Assembly: GCF_021869535.1 (NCBI RefSeq)
Contig: NW_026262581.1
Location: 115,906,771-115,970,770 of the forward strand
Length of the DNA: 64,000 nt
From: Mytilus californianus
Lineage: Eukaryota; Mollusca; Bivalvia; Mytilida; Mytilidae
Reading direction: 5' to 3'
Under the pieces are notes generated by a model. That model saw nothing but the letters and a program-made list of their open reading frames with translations, did not search any database and had not been told where the DNA came from. This document shows positions 38,801-50,182 of this stretch, in pieces. Within the stretch, counting starts at the first letter, position 1; the number at the start of each line of letters is the position of its first letter. A program made the translations under genes and the position numbers.

Positions 38801-41800
38801 GTTCATTATTAGACATTTTGAAGATAATTACAGATAAGTTTTATAGATTTTTAAAAGACGTTGTATTAATGATAAATGGTATTTGGATTTTTTTTTTTTC
38901 TTTTCTTTGGTAAATTGTTTGAAGAATTTTGTGTTAGGTTTGTTTGTTATTCTGTATAAACATATTTTCTGAATGCTATATATATATATATTTTTTTATG
39001 AAGTGAACTCCTTTAAAAACTAAGCTTATATTGTCTATTAATAAACATATATTTAGATTTTTTTATTTTGGGCCCAGTTTTCAAGTTGGTCCAAATCGGG
39101 GTCCAAAATTAAACTGTTGTTGATTTCAACATAAATTGAATATATATAGGGTTCATTGAAATGCTGAATCTATACCTGTATTTATTTTCATTATTAATTA
39201 GATAATACCACATTGAGGTCCAAAGGGTCCTAAATTAAACTTTTTTTTAATTTCATCAAAAATTGAATTCTTGAGGTTCTTTGATATGCTGATTCTAACA
39301 ATGTTTTAGTGGTTAAATCATATTTAATTTTAGAGAACTATTTTTGTTGTTTAGTCATCACTGGTTCATGGAAATAAGTTTGAGTTATTTCCCTTTGAAC
39401 AGAAATGGTATATGGATTTTAGTCTATCAATGATCGCTCTGTTCGATTGATTTTAGTCATTAGTTGTCAAAAATGTCTTTATAACTATTTTTTTTAAGTC
39501 ATGTGTGTTATGAAGGTAGATGTCACAGTCGTTATATGTATTTTATTTTTGTTTTCTGTGTTAATGTTTAATTTTTACTTGATCCTGTTTGGGGGTTCAG
39601 ATTTGCAAATATCATTTTCATTATTAATTAGATAATAATCTATTTTGAATATTAAATCACAATCCAAATTCAGAGCTGTTTTAAGCTTAAATGTTGTGTC
39701 CATACTTGCTCAACTGTTCAGGGTTCGACCTCTGCAGGGAAATCCGGTTGGCTGTCACTCTGGCAGCCTCTTGTTTATCATTTGATTTGAAAACTTATTC
39801 GATGTAAAATTTTGTACAAGTTATAAGTGAAATTAAGTCTTATTTTGTACAAATTATAATGTGTACAGGCACTTTTTATACAAATTATAATTTGTACAAA
39901 ATGAAAATACAAATTATAATTTTTACGTTTTTATCGTACACATTATAATTTGTACAAAATGATAACTTGTACACAACAAATACATTACATTTAAAAAAGG
40001 CTGAATATTCAAAATTCAGATGTATTGCTTAAATTTTTTATCAGTTTTATCACGTTTGGAACACAAATAGAACAGAAAAAAACTGGTAAATTAAATACTT
40101 GTTTCAATATAAAAACTTGTGTTTCTATAGAAATTTATCTATCTTTACCAATTTTCTGTTGAGAAGTGCCACATGTAAAATGGGAATTTTAAGAGACCCA
40201 TAATCATGATGATCTTAACATAGAAAAAAAGACAGATACAAAACTTATTATATAGAAAAAGAACAAAGGCTTTGTAAATATGTATTGTAAATTTGGTTGG
40301 AAATGAACATTTTATTATTAGTTGTCCAGCATACAAGATGATAGAGATATTTTTCAATATGATAAACAATATTTTTCAGAACTTTTCAAATCTCTTAAAT
40401 GAGGTAACATTTATTTGGTTATTTACTAATAAAAAAATTTCTGTCCTAAAATATTTCGGGAATTATATTATTAAATGTCTAGATGTTAGACGAAATGTGA
40501 ATTTGTATACAGCATAATGATTAATATTGTAATTGTTTTTTGGTTCTGGTCATGTCTGGAATAAAATGTACATGATATATTTGGAATAAAGAAATTTATG
40601 TAGGTTTATAATTGTATGAACAATTAATATATTTCATTTAAATGTGAAAATATGTTACCAAATCATAGTGTAATGTTTGTTTATGTGAATGTCCTGCTGT
40701 CCATCAAGGGCCCTGAATTGGAACAATAAATATTCGTATTCTAATTCATTCTTATTACCTGCGTTGCCGAAAGGTGAAAGCAGGTATAGCAACCGCTCGA
40801 CTCCGTCCGTCCGTCCATCTGGCCGTCTGAAAGTTTTCTCGGCTTCTATGAAGGGGAATGATTTATTATTTTGTCTGCATCTTGATAATGTTGAGTTATT
40901 GCGAGTAAGCAATTTATACATCCACTGTGCAGCCACTTCCTGTTTGCCGATAGTTTGAAATTTTACAACACTCATCGTAGAAGGAAAATTCTCGTCATGT
41001 TCTTGTCTTCACTGAAAGGGAATGATCAGTTGTGCTTCAGTATACATGCATGCAACCTCAATCAATAACATGCAGCGACACAGGTACAGACTCTGTATTT
41101 GTCTTGTATGAATATGTATACTGATGCTTATTTATGATTTTCCCACATGGTTTATATAAATAATCCCCAAATGGATACGAATACCTCAAGAAAATTCGAG
41201 AAAAAACATCGGCAACACTTAAACTGTAGAAGAAGATGTTTATTTTCCTATAAGAGCATAGTAAAATATACACAAGACAAAATTTTAGACAAAAATTTAA
41301 GGCGTTACAAGTCAGTGACAATTTGAACATGCCTCAGTCTTAACCCTCACATCCATTACTTCATCAATATGCCATACTAATTTGACTTGTGCATTTCTTT
41401 ATGCTGAGAAACTAAACCACATTTGTATCGACTATTAACATGCAAGAACCATGTAAATCACCCACCTTGCCATTTAGCACCGTCCCTTTGTGCCTTTCAC
41501 AATTTAGTTCTAAATAACAGAGAAGGAATCCAAATTATTAACGATCATTAACATTTTTTTTTATTGTTCATTCCATGTTGACCGCCTCGTTTTAACCTTT
41601 TATGTGTTACTTTCGCGTTAGACACCGACCCGAATTTCTCGTCAAATGTCACTTAAAGGGGCACTAGCTACGAGAAATATAAAAAAATTGAAATATGTTT
41701 TTTTTTGTTCAATCATTAATGAAAGTGAAATAGTAAAATAATTATTCGATTTTAGCAGCCATGCAGTATGGTTCAATTTTGTCAAAATAAGCTAAGAAAC

Positions 41801-44346
41801 ATTGATGATGAATTATTCACTTGCAAGTGAATAATTCGACCTCATTGAATCCGTATTCATGTGAACTTCAATTTAACCCCTTGGCTAGAGATGGATAAAG
41901 CATGCATTGTGCGTGTAAAGTTATTTACAGGAAAAGAATGTCAACATTGAAAGTGAAACAAAGGTAAATCATTTGATTGAATGATTCGATCCACAAATAA
42001 TCATTCTTATACAGGTAAAAACGATGATAAACATATATTTTTAATAATATAAAATTAAACAGACCTAGAAAAATCCAATAGCACGAGTTCGCTTAATCTA
42101 TTTATATCTATATTTATGTTTACATCGCTTATATGGTCATCGGATGACTCCGAAGGTCAACTCGATAGTTAATTAGTTGGCAACTAGAGTAAGACTAAAA
42201 TACGCACGAAACGAAGCTACATAGTATCGATCTCGTGCCCTGTAAATTGTTTATTTTAGACTTTTAATAGTTTGGATAAATGTTTTACATTGTTATAAAT
42301 CAAATATGAGAATTTGAGTCAAATCGGTGAACATGAATTTGACAGCTAGTGCCCCTTGGTATCATTGTCATGATTTAACATATATTTACAGTAAGGTCAT
42401 AACTTGAGTAAGTGTCCTATTTTCTATACTTACCACGAGTTACAAGTCAGCTATCATGTCCGTCTAACAGTAATCACCTGACATTGACCTTGTGTTACAC
42501 TTCAATGAACAACAATGTTTTTGTTGACTTATAAAAGGAGTAAAAGGCTCTCCGAAGTAATAGGTCAACTAAACATGGTTTGCAGTAAGTTATATAGACA
42601 TGTCAATTTCGGTTAATTTTAGTAGACTCGGGACGGTTTTGACCATGGCATATTGTATAGACAAGTGCTTGAAGTTGAAGACCATATGTTGACTTCTAGA
42701 TGTCTTGTCTTTTTATATTTTTGTTTGCCTTTTTGGGGTTGCTTTCTCTTTGACGTTTATCCCACATCTCCTTTTATCCATATTCACAGTATTTATTGAA
42801 AGGTTTTGCTGTTCATAGAATAAATTTTTAGAATAATTTAGAAAAGAAAATTTACATTTTCTCCCTTAAAGTAGTAACTATTTATCATTTCAGGTACAAT
42901 TATAGCTGGTTTTTGTGTGTGTTGTTGTGCTAGAAATGAAGATATGACGTGTTGTGACAAGTTCTGTAGTTCCTTTCTTAGTGTTTTGTTTGGACTTTTA
43001 CAAATTATACTCGCACCAGTACTTTTTGTTGGATGGGTATGGAGTTGTTTTTGGGGAGTTTCTTTCATTGGAATGTCAAGTGAGTATAAATGTAAAAACT
43101 ATTAAAATCCTTGTTCTTTATTTCACAATATCTTAGAATAATCTTAATGATATTCATACAGTTTGTAGTATTAATGATATAAGCAAGTTAAACCTTCAAG
43201 CAAGTAAGGATCATAGTGCTCGAGATAAAATAAATATAGTGTGAACTATAAATGAATATTTGAAAGTAAATTATAAACTGACATTGTATAAAACAGTGAT
43301 CGCATTCAGCGTGAGCTCTTGTAAAGTTTTTTCGTCAGGATTAAACCAAAACCTAATTTTTTTTATTCATAACAACTACTGTACAACATAAAAACAAAAG
43401 ATACGAAGCACCGAAATAAGAGTATTCGCAGTTACTGAAAGCTAGTTGAAAGACAATTACAACTAATAAATAAATCATGTTCATCAGTCAGTACATATCC
43501 AACGGATTTAGTTATAGACGCCATAAACAGTATAAGAAACACATGACCTTGTGCAATGCCAAAATATAAGAAAACAGGATCGACAGGATGTAGGATCACG
43601 AGTTCTTACAAAAACATTTTCACTAATAGTCGGTAATAAAGCAGGTGATCAATCAATATTGAAGTACTGTGCATACAAGTAGTCAATTAAAATTATTAAA
43701 TAAATGTGTTGCATGTATATAACGTTCTAAATCTCATCCTAGATTAACAAAATAATGTCAAAACAGCTAATAATCTTATTTTACAGTTTGTAATAGTAAT
43801 AGGGGAACTGCTTAAAATAAAATTGTCATGTCATTACGCAAGTGGACCCTGGCGCGGTAGTAAAATGACCCCATTGTGTGATTTTATTTAAACTTTGCAA
43901 GATCAGACAAGACGTTATATATTATTTTTGTACATTTTGTAGAGGAATATTATCATGATAATAAACCATTTGACGATGAACAACCAAACACCGTAGTAAC
44001 CAGTCAACCTGGTGCAAATGCCCATAATCTTGGTCAGTGGAGTTCACCGCCTGGAGGACCATATGGTGGACAGCCTGGTCCAAGTCAAGGATATTATCCA
44101 CAAGGGGGTCAGTATCCTGGACAGACTGGCCCAGGACCCGGATACTTTCCAGGAGGACATACAGGATATCCACAAGGACAATCTAATCAATTGCCTGTTT
44201 CTCCATCTGCACCTCCGGCGGAAGACGGCATGGGATATCCACAACCAGGATATCATGAGCCACCACCAGGATATCATGAACCACCTCCAGGATATCATGA
44301 GTCACCACCTCCTTATGATGTCAATGATCCACATCCAAAGAAATAA
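29374..44346 (+). CDS. SPEC3/Stum membrane protein with Pro-Gly-Tyr tail (three-exon gene)
   Basis: Model: join 29374-29503, 42894-43079, 43943-44346; 720 bases, 239 residues, phases 1-1. Residues 1-22 are basic. About 25-105 form the SPEC3/Stum domain: AMPMPLAVICCILNFLVPGI, then GTIIAGFCVCCCARNEDM and LFVGWVWSCFWGVSFIGM. Residues 106-239 are a cytosolic Gly/Pro/Tyr/Gln-rich tail with GYHEPPP-type repeats (about 208-225) and PPPY at 227-230. It is the tandem paralogue of the gene at 12728. A 13.4-kb intron separates exons 1 and 2, so exon 1 is assigned by phase, by matching sequence at the junction and by order on the strand; no other matching exon 1 or exon 2 was seen. Likely plasma or ciliary membrane, from the family. 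Confidence 0.75.
29862..30057 (+). pseudogene. LINE remnant, left part, interrupted at 30058
   Basis: The sequence gagcttggtagaatctcctt, tatatttttcagttgtatta and aatatagaatgctggtattc matches the inverse of the LINE remnant at 27540-27720. It stops at a TA run where the 9.9-kb inverted-repeat element begins and resumes at 39979. Confidence 0.6.
30212..31414 (+). mobile_element. GACCGC-ended repeat element, copy 1
   Basis: The 5' end is a 33-bp palindrome (30216-30248: tatacgaccgcaaaaa and its complement). Then follow four tandem units of about 200 bp ('aggggccaaaaaggggc', 'acaataacttgtgtg', 'ccacaaagggaaggctggga'). The 3' module ends gttcgacctctgcggtcgta and caagctgcgccaagcggagc. A similar flank, ttaatatagat, lies on both sides (about 30198 and 31423). 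Small open frames in it are shadows. Confidence 0.7.
31961..32236 (-). pseudogene. LINE C-terminal fragment
   Basis: GLVPAIKPDEFLVKSKTKR, then NSFFVKTVIHWNQLEEDI and SVESFKTAL form the typical C-terminal end of one class of mollusc non-LTR reverse transcriptase. Only this end is present, abutting the integrase pseudogene on the opposite strand. Confidence 0.6.
32751..36510 (+). mobile_element. GACCGC-ended repeat element, copy 2 (with nested insertion)
   Basis: Starts ttttatacgaccgc, followed by a (gtc)n run (32805-32835), five 200-bp units to about 33780, then six units of about 36 bp ('gcaatagcaagaaatattcaa', 33965-34180), then units of about 125 bp ('ggtccaaagggtccaaaatt', 34190-34950 and 36025-36290), and the 3' module ending tgcggtcgtatcaagctgcg at about 36490. 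Confidence 0.7.
34954..36023 (+). mobile_element. GTCGAGCC-type element nested in copy 2
   Basis: Opens gtcgagccttcgacttttgt and a (gtc)n run, contains four tandem units of about 185 bp ('cactctgtggttaaagtttt', 'actatcctggatttctacc'), and closes with gagcctgcgattaacag and ggcgagacactgggttccgc. The host sequence (atttagatttttgat...) resumes after it. Non-coding. Confidence 0.6.
38351..39749 (+). mobile_element. AACCGGATTT-ended repeat element
   Basis: The left end aaccggattttcgaagg and right end gggaaatccggtt are inverted. A (gggc)n run follows the left end (38399-38410). The interior shares the 'gtccaaatcggggtccaaaa' unit and the 'gtgtccatacttgc...gggttcgacctctgc' module with the GACCGC elements although the termini differ. 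Confidence 0.6.
39979..40560 (+). pseudogene. LINE remnant, right part, to 3' end
   Basis: Begins acattacatttaaaaaaggc, continuing the LINE from 30057. Pieces such as HFIISCPAYK (near 40310), ISVLKYFGNY and CLDVRRNVNL mirror the minus-strand copy at 27149-27040. It ends near ggttctggtcatgtctggaa. No function. Confidence 0.65.
40745..40990. repeat. 'acctgcgttgccgaaagg' bivalve-type repeat
   Basis: Starts acctgcgttgccgaaaggtg and contains a (gtcc)n run and gaaagttttctcggcttct. The open frames on both strands here are products of the repeat. Confidence 0.45.
40991..42890 (+). other. Right part of SPEC3-PGY intron 1; one perfect palindrome
   Basis: No coding signal. Bases 41810-41837 form a perfect 28-bp palindrome (gaattattcacttg and its complement). 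The rest is AT-rich unique-looking DNA with a short inverted remnant of the gtggtatg family near 42690-42790. Confidence 0.4.
42894..43079 (+). CDS. SPEC3-PGY gene, exon 2 (membrane core)
   Basis: Acceptor TTTATCATTTCAG, donor TCAA|GTGAGT. 186 bases encoding GTIIAGFCVCCCARNEDMTC and VLFVGWVWSCFWGVSFIG. It is rich in cysteine (CVCCCAR, CCDKFC), more so than the paralogue, which could mark lipidation. Confidence 0.85.
43943..44346 (+). CDS. SPEC3-PGY gene, exon 3 (Pro/Gly/Tyr tail and stop)
   Basis: Acceptor TACATTTTGTAG, frame joined through AAG. Encodes KEYYHDNKPFDDEQ, a stretch with YPQGGQYPGQ and GYFPGGHTGYPQGQ, then three PGYHE units and SPPPYDVNDPHPKK before TAA at 44344. Other frames over this repeat also stay open and mislead an ORF search. 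Tails like this occur in annexins and scramblases and tend to mediate protein contacts. Confidence 0.85.
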
Positions 44347-45530
44347 TATTCAAATGAACTCTTTCGTGATCGAGTATAATATTCCGAATGCCGGGAATAT
44401 GTACTGAGGGTTAATATCAATGCAAATATCTTTTTGTTAAACGGTGCTTTTAAACCAGTTTGACTAAGCCATACCCCACTTTCCACTTGCGTTTGTAGGA
44501 GGGGGCTGGCTTTAGTCAGACTGCTTACCATTCCTTATCGGTGTGAACTTGTTTTGTAAGAAAAAGATCTGAGAAATGTGAGAGTCTATCAATTTTACAC
44601 ACTGTTTTAAATATATTGTCCTTATACTGTTTAGTATTCTTTTGTTTTAAATCACATCATCACTGACGTACTCGACGTTCATCGGTGGTAAAGTTTTTAG
44701 GGAATATCTACATTAACTGAATGTTACTATTTATTTTCAAGAGGCTACGCCGCTGAATCTTATCCGATATAATATTTAGACTACCATATACCTTACTACA
44801 AGGGAAGATAGTTTTATGGTAGAACCGATTTCCACTTTTAGTTTTACTCACATTGTCAAAACCGGAAAGTTGTTAAACCTACTAGTATTCGAATATTTAA
44901 GAGCCTATATGTAATATTCCCTTACAAATCATAAACAATTATACGTATTTCATTCAAATTAAAATGTTTTTCATAGCTTCATATTGCTTTGGAAGACAAT
45001 GTTACAAATTTCACTCCCTATTATCGGCAATTGGTACGGCAGATGCAAATACTGATCAAAATATGGTGTACACGGTTTCAAAATCCATTTATTGCAACTC
45101 GATAGGGAAAAAGCCGACACAATCTGCTGAAAACGTATGCCAAGCAATTGTTGTTAATATAGCTCCTATTGTTTCTGCCGTACCGATAGCTGGTGAAAGA
45201 GTGTAAATGTTTTGTTAAATTTGCATCAATGGACGCCTGTAGCCAAAATAATTTAATGTGTATACAAATGACATGTTATAGCTTTACTTTACTTCTTACA
45301 GAACTTCGGCTTTGGTTAATAATGTGCTTGTTAATTTTTGGATTATCTAAATATTATAAAAAAAAAATTGAAATTGCAGTTTTGAGTCATCTTGGGCAGT
45401 TATAATTTGGTCGAATAAGCGAAAATTAACTGACATGGTGTTAAACCTTAAAATACACATATGAATCTTTAGTGCTGTAATCTTAAGAAAATATTGGAGT
45501 CTTTTAGTAAATGGTCAGTGGTGTGAAATA
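44347..45530 (+). other. Probable 3' UTR region of the SPEC3-PGY gene
   Basis: No gene-like frame. An imperfect hairpin at 44456-44521 pairs agtttgactaagcca with tggctttagtcagact. An AATAAA occurs at about 45526; the true cleavage site is not determinable. Confidence 0.3.
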
Positions 45531-46990
45531 AATCCAAGGGAAGTTTTATTTAAACTTAGTTAATGATGTTTCATGTAGTTTACAGTTACACTACTAGTAG
45601 ATTATATCATTTTTATTTTTTCTCTGATTATTATTGAATGTAATTATTAATGTTAAGGCATTGTGTTCCATCCCAAGGGAATGGTATTAGTGAAGGGTTG
45701 AATATTTCTCTTGTCAAAAAATTATTATCGGACACCTTCGAGGCAAACAAAAACGTTTCATAACTACATATCGTCACTCCGATGTTGGTACAATAATTGT
45801 CGGGGTGGGGTTCAAAATGAATCAGATAACAGTCGAATTTTATTCTTATTGTTGAACCGGGCACCCCTCGGGATAAGCCTTGCCGTGTCTCTCTTCTGTT
45901 GTATTATTATTATGTATGTCTGCGCCGTATGAATGAGTTTGCTTTCATCAGTGAAATGGTTACATGTAACATGGCAGATGTCTTTAAATCTCTAATATAT
46001 AATACAATTCATTTATAAATCGTTATACCATGTAAGGAACAACCACATAATGTTCAGGGAATGCAGGAAACGTCGATAGCACTTTTTGCGTGTGTGATTG
46101 AGTTTTCAAGGTGTTTGTGATCGACTTTGAACGATTATTAGAGGTTTTGTAAAGTGCATTATATTTAATAACTGGCATACACTTATTATTTAAAACAGGA
46201 CATTTGTATATTTTTTAATATTATTTAACTGGCATAACTAATTTGTCTGCATAACGTTTTTATGTATGTATATTGTTAATGAATCACACACTAGTCTTGT
46301 ACAAAGTGCATTTTTTATATTTCCATTGTTATATTTTATGACTTTTTTTTTTTTATTAATAAAAGAAGTGATAAGACTTTTTATTGTGACATGTCCCAAA
46401 ATATGCTTTCTCCTGGAGTTTTCATATTCAATAAGTTTATCATCATATTTACTTTTAAACTATAAAAAATAAGACATTTTTCTTCATAACTCATCATATG
46501 ATCACAACCTGAAATATTTTATATCCCATGAAAAAAATTTCTAAACCAGCTATCAAATCTATTCTTCAGTTGGTGAATTTCATACATTAATATAATAGTG
46601 AGTATCTTTCAAGGAGCTCCAAATTCTAATTATGTTTAATCGAAATTGATGGACATATGAATGAGATGCAACAGAAGATTACCCATGTTCAAATCTCGCA
46701 AATCCATTTAGAATATACAATATGAGGTAGAATCAAAACCATGGGGAAATCGCATGATCTAAAAACGGAACAAGACCGGGTGTGTCGACAGGGAAACGGT
46801 CTCCTTCTATGCAAGTATTACCATCTTAACAAATTACAATAGGGCAAAATATTACAATAGGGGATTGGACACAATCGGTAACATATCAGACGTCTATTCT
46901 GGTATCTAAAGATCTAAGACCGCGAGACATGTCTCTTGTTATTTAAGACAGATGTATCTTATCCATCAACCAATTCTTAATGGTGACCGT
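45531..46990. other. Intergenic, nothing recognised
   Basis: AT-rich with only short open frames, some of them low-complexity hydrophobic. It separates the plus-strand SPEC3-PGY gene from the minus-strand RS-rich gene. Confidence 0.4.
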
Positions 46991-47000
46991 AAAGCTTATA

Positions 47001-48005
47001 GCTGCGGTCACACCTTAACGGATAGCTCGAACGGACGCCGAACGGATGAAAAAAAAAGTTTTCCGTTGACAAAATTTGTATCCGTTGGGAGTCCGTTGGT
47101 GTACTGACCATATAAAACGGACGCATAACGAATGGTTAACGGACACACACCGGATATGTAACGTTCGAGAAACGGAAACGTACCGGACAGAACGGATGTC
47201 GAACGTACATCCAACGGACGAGTACCGCATAAAACGGACACCTAACGAAAGCGTACCGGATAAAACGGATGAACAAGGTAAGCGGGAAATTAAAGGCGGC
47301 AATATTAATACATGTAAATCACATAATCGTGACCTTAGAATAATTAAAAAGTTTTCGTGTAACTGGTTGTAGTTTATAGTCTAGAAGGTTTATATTTGCA
47401 ACATTTAAGTTCAGTCTGGCCTAAATAAGAGCTGTTTGATAGTGAAGACGTGTCCTTACTCAGCGATCCATTATGAATAATAAACATTCATGACATTCAA
47501 GAAATCTGACATACCAATAATTGGCATTTCTAACGCGAAATTTTCAATTGGCATTTATTCGTTTTACATTCGGTACGTATCCGTTTTATCCATTATCCTT
47601 CCGTTCATGTCCGTTTCACATCCGTTTATCATCCGTCTTATCCGTTATACGTTCGTTATACGTCCGGTAGTAGTCCGTTGGTGAATTGGTCTACCGGACC
47701 ATCAACGGACGTATAACGGACAAGTAACGGATATAAAACGGAAACGAAACGGACGAGTACCGTTAAAAACGGACGACTACCGGACGTTAAACGGACACTT
47801 TATCCGTTGGACGTCCGTTCGAAGTTTTGAACATGCTCAAAATTTTCCACCGGACATAATGGACGTCGACGGATAAAACGGAAGCTGAACGGACATGAAA
47901 CGGATATGGACGGACGTCTAACGGATATGAACGGACAAGAACGGATTGAAAAAAAGTTATCCGTTCGGCGTCCGTTCGCTCTATCTGGTAAGGTGTGACC
48001 GGGGC
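47001..48005. mobile_element. Inverted-repeat element filled with 11-bp AACGGAC arrays
   Basis: The ends gc(tg/cc)cggtcacacctta pair over about 45 bases and continue as cgaacggacgccgaacgga. TTATA precedes and TTATG follows, a possible 5-bp target duplication with one mismatch. Inside, a degenerate 11-bp unit (aacggacgtat) is repeated in blocks: plus 47115-47280, minus 47570-47690, plus 47698-47950, with a motif-free spacer at 47290-47560. No protein is encoded. Confidence 0.75.
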
Positions 48006-48599
48006 TTATGTGGTGTTGATTTCAAAGTTGTCCCTCATAAATGCTAGTGCACGTGTGCTCTGAAGAAGTCGAATGTGAACATTCACGCGCGTAACACATC
48101 ACCCTAGATATGTAATCGTCATACGATTTGACACTGGAATTGTTACTGCTGAGAAATTGGACGTTGACACTGGGAAATCACTTTTTTTTCAAAGATCTTA
48201 GTTGGAAGTCGTCAATCTGTGCCAATCATGTCAATAACAAGATCCAAATATTAAGCAGAACTACTTTTCGTAGTAAATGTATCTTTAATTTCAAGTTCCC
48301 TGTGATATATGAGTTGCAAGCCCTCACTGAAATGTGAACTACAAGGGCATATTGAAGTTTAGACAAGATAGTGTTTAATAAAATTATGTTGGTATCATCA
48401 AAAGATAAAATTAAGCCAAATATGTGTCACATCTTTTGGGTCAGTCGCCCTTCTCTATAAATAAACTTTTTCAAAGGCAAACTTAGCGTAAATCTTCCAT
48501 ATGGGTCAGCTTTGAGATTTTTTTAATTTTAATTTGTTACCCGGATGAACCAACCAATATGGCTATACAAACTAAACAGTGCATGCAAAATGATAACAA

Positions 48600-49500
48600 G
48601 AGTGCACACGCTGAAATGTCTCGCCTGCTTTTCTGACCATTGATTTTATATTGAAAGGTTAAAGATAAAGGTTTTACTAAAAGCATTACAGAAACTTTAT
48701 ATTTTTAAAAATTTATTACAATAAGGTCAAGGTCAAATAACTGTTAACCTTTGAAACAAAAGTTTTAAATATCATTGAATTAAATCATTAAAAACAAAAG
48801 CCTGCTCAAAAAGAATATTCAAAACTTATCAAAATAAACTGCTTATTTAAGCGATTTATTTAAAAGAGAAATAATTTAGCAATTGATAAAGGTATTTTTA
48901 TGGTTCTCGGATAAGTGGTCTTTTTAAAATTATGTAGCATTTGAATGCTACACAATTTTGCAAGTTATTTTGTCATCTGCCAACCATGCTTCTACAACGT
49001 CCATCATGAGTTGATACACAAGTTCCCAGCCAAAAAGAAATCCGCTTAAGATTTAGAACAAAGAGGAAAACAAGAGTGCACACACTAAAACGTCTCACCT
49101 GTTTTACTGACCACTGATTTTATGTTGAAAGTCTTAAAGATCAAGGTTTTACTACAAGTATCACATAAACTTTGCATCTTTAAACATTCATGACAAAATA
49201 TAGTTGGCATATTACTTATGGTAATTGAAAAACAGACCAAAACACAAAAACTGAACATTAACCAAAGAACCATGAAAATGAGGTCAAGGTCAGATGAAAC
49301 CTGCCAAACTGAAATGTCCCCCTTACAATCATTTCCATACACCAACTATAGTTGGCCTACTGCTTATAGTATCTGAGAAACAGTCCTAATGACGTAACTT
49401 TAACCTTAATCACTGATCTATGTAATGAGGTCAAAGTCAGGTAACCCTGTCTGACGGATATGTAGGCGTTGCAAGGAACCCATATGGCCCGAGAACACAG
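48600..49500. repeat. Second array of the 'aaaatgaggtcaaggtcag' family
   Basis: Two copies start agagtgcacac(g/a)ct(g/a)aaa near 48600 and 49074, each followed by 'gattttat(a/g)ttgaaag'. Same interior as 2640-4030. Confidence 0.7.
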
Positions 49501-50182
49501 TTATTTCGTAGTGCATTTCTTTCAGACAATAAATTCTTCGTGTTGAAGACCGTACCTTGACCTATATTGGTTTACTTTTATAAATTTCGACTTGGATGGA
49601 AAGTTGTCTCATTGGCACTCATACCACATCTTCTTATATCTATATGACACACGGAAACTTCGTAACATAACGTATCTGCATACAAGGAATGACGAGACAA
49701 AAATGCAATGTATAATCAAGTTGACAGCCTTAGGTTTATAACAGCCAAATTAAAATCCTTGTCTGAAGAAACAAATGTGTGTTAAGAATATATCTGCAGC
49801 AACTGGTGAAAGGAGAGCGGTTTTGCACTTTCCGTGACATGAAGATACACACTTTCCCTGACGTAAAGATAAAACTAAACACTGCTAGAAGATTTTGAAG
49901 AACGAACAATAACTCCTGGTAAGTGCTTTTGTATATAGTTATACCGTGTATTGTATTTTTCCTATTAAAGTATACATCATCATGCTAGGTTATTGCATTT
50001 ATTCCCAGAAAACCAACAACTCAAAATAGGTTATGGGCTGCAATAGGACAAACTAACAACACTAAAATAATGTCGTACTCCATCTTAACTTTATTTTGTT
50101 TGTTAACTACGTTTTTTTCAGAATATTTATTACGTCTGGATGTATTGCTCCTCGGTCACTGTCAATTATTTGTGTTTCTTGA

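Larger units (their letters stand above)
30058..39978. mobile_element. 9.9-kb element with inverted repeats TGTTGTGTACAAGTTAT
   Basis: Bases 30058-30192 and 39812-39978 are inverted copies built from gtacaaattataatttgtac words; the left one lacks a short internal segment. The element splits a LINE remnant. It carries a plus-strand KRBA2-like integrase pseudogene, which is probably its transposase. I recall KRBA2-type integrases being linked to the IS3EU class, but that is from memory. Target duplication is hidden by a TA microsatellite at the left border. Several younger elements are nested inside. Confidence 0.65.

Noticed and set aside
44012-44407. 131-codon plus-strand ORF and 84-codon minus ORF over the PGY tail
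   Set aside because: They are alternative frames of a repetitive Gly/Pro/Tyr coding region. The frame continuing from exon 2 gives the coherent tail and stop.
44964-45206. 80-codon ORF after the SPEC3-PGY gene
   Set aside because: No recognisable motif, no splice or promoter context, and composition like the flanking non-coding DNA; kept out for lack of support.
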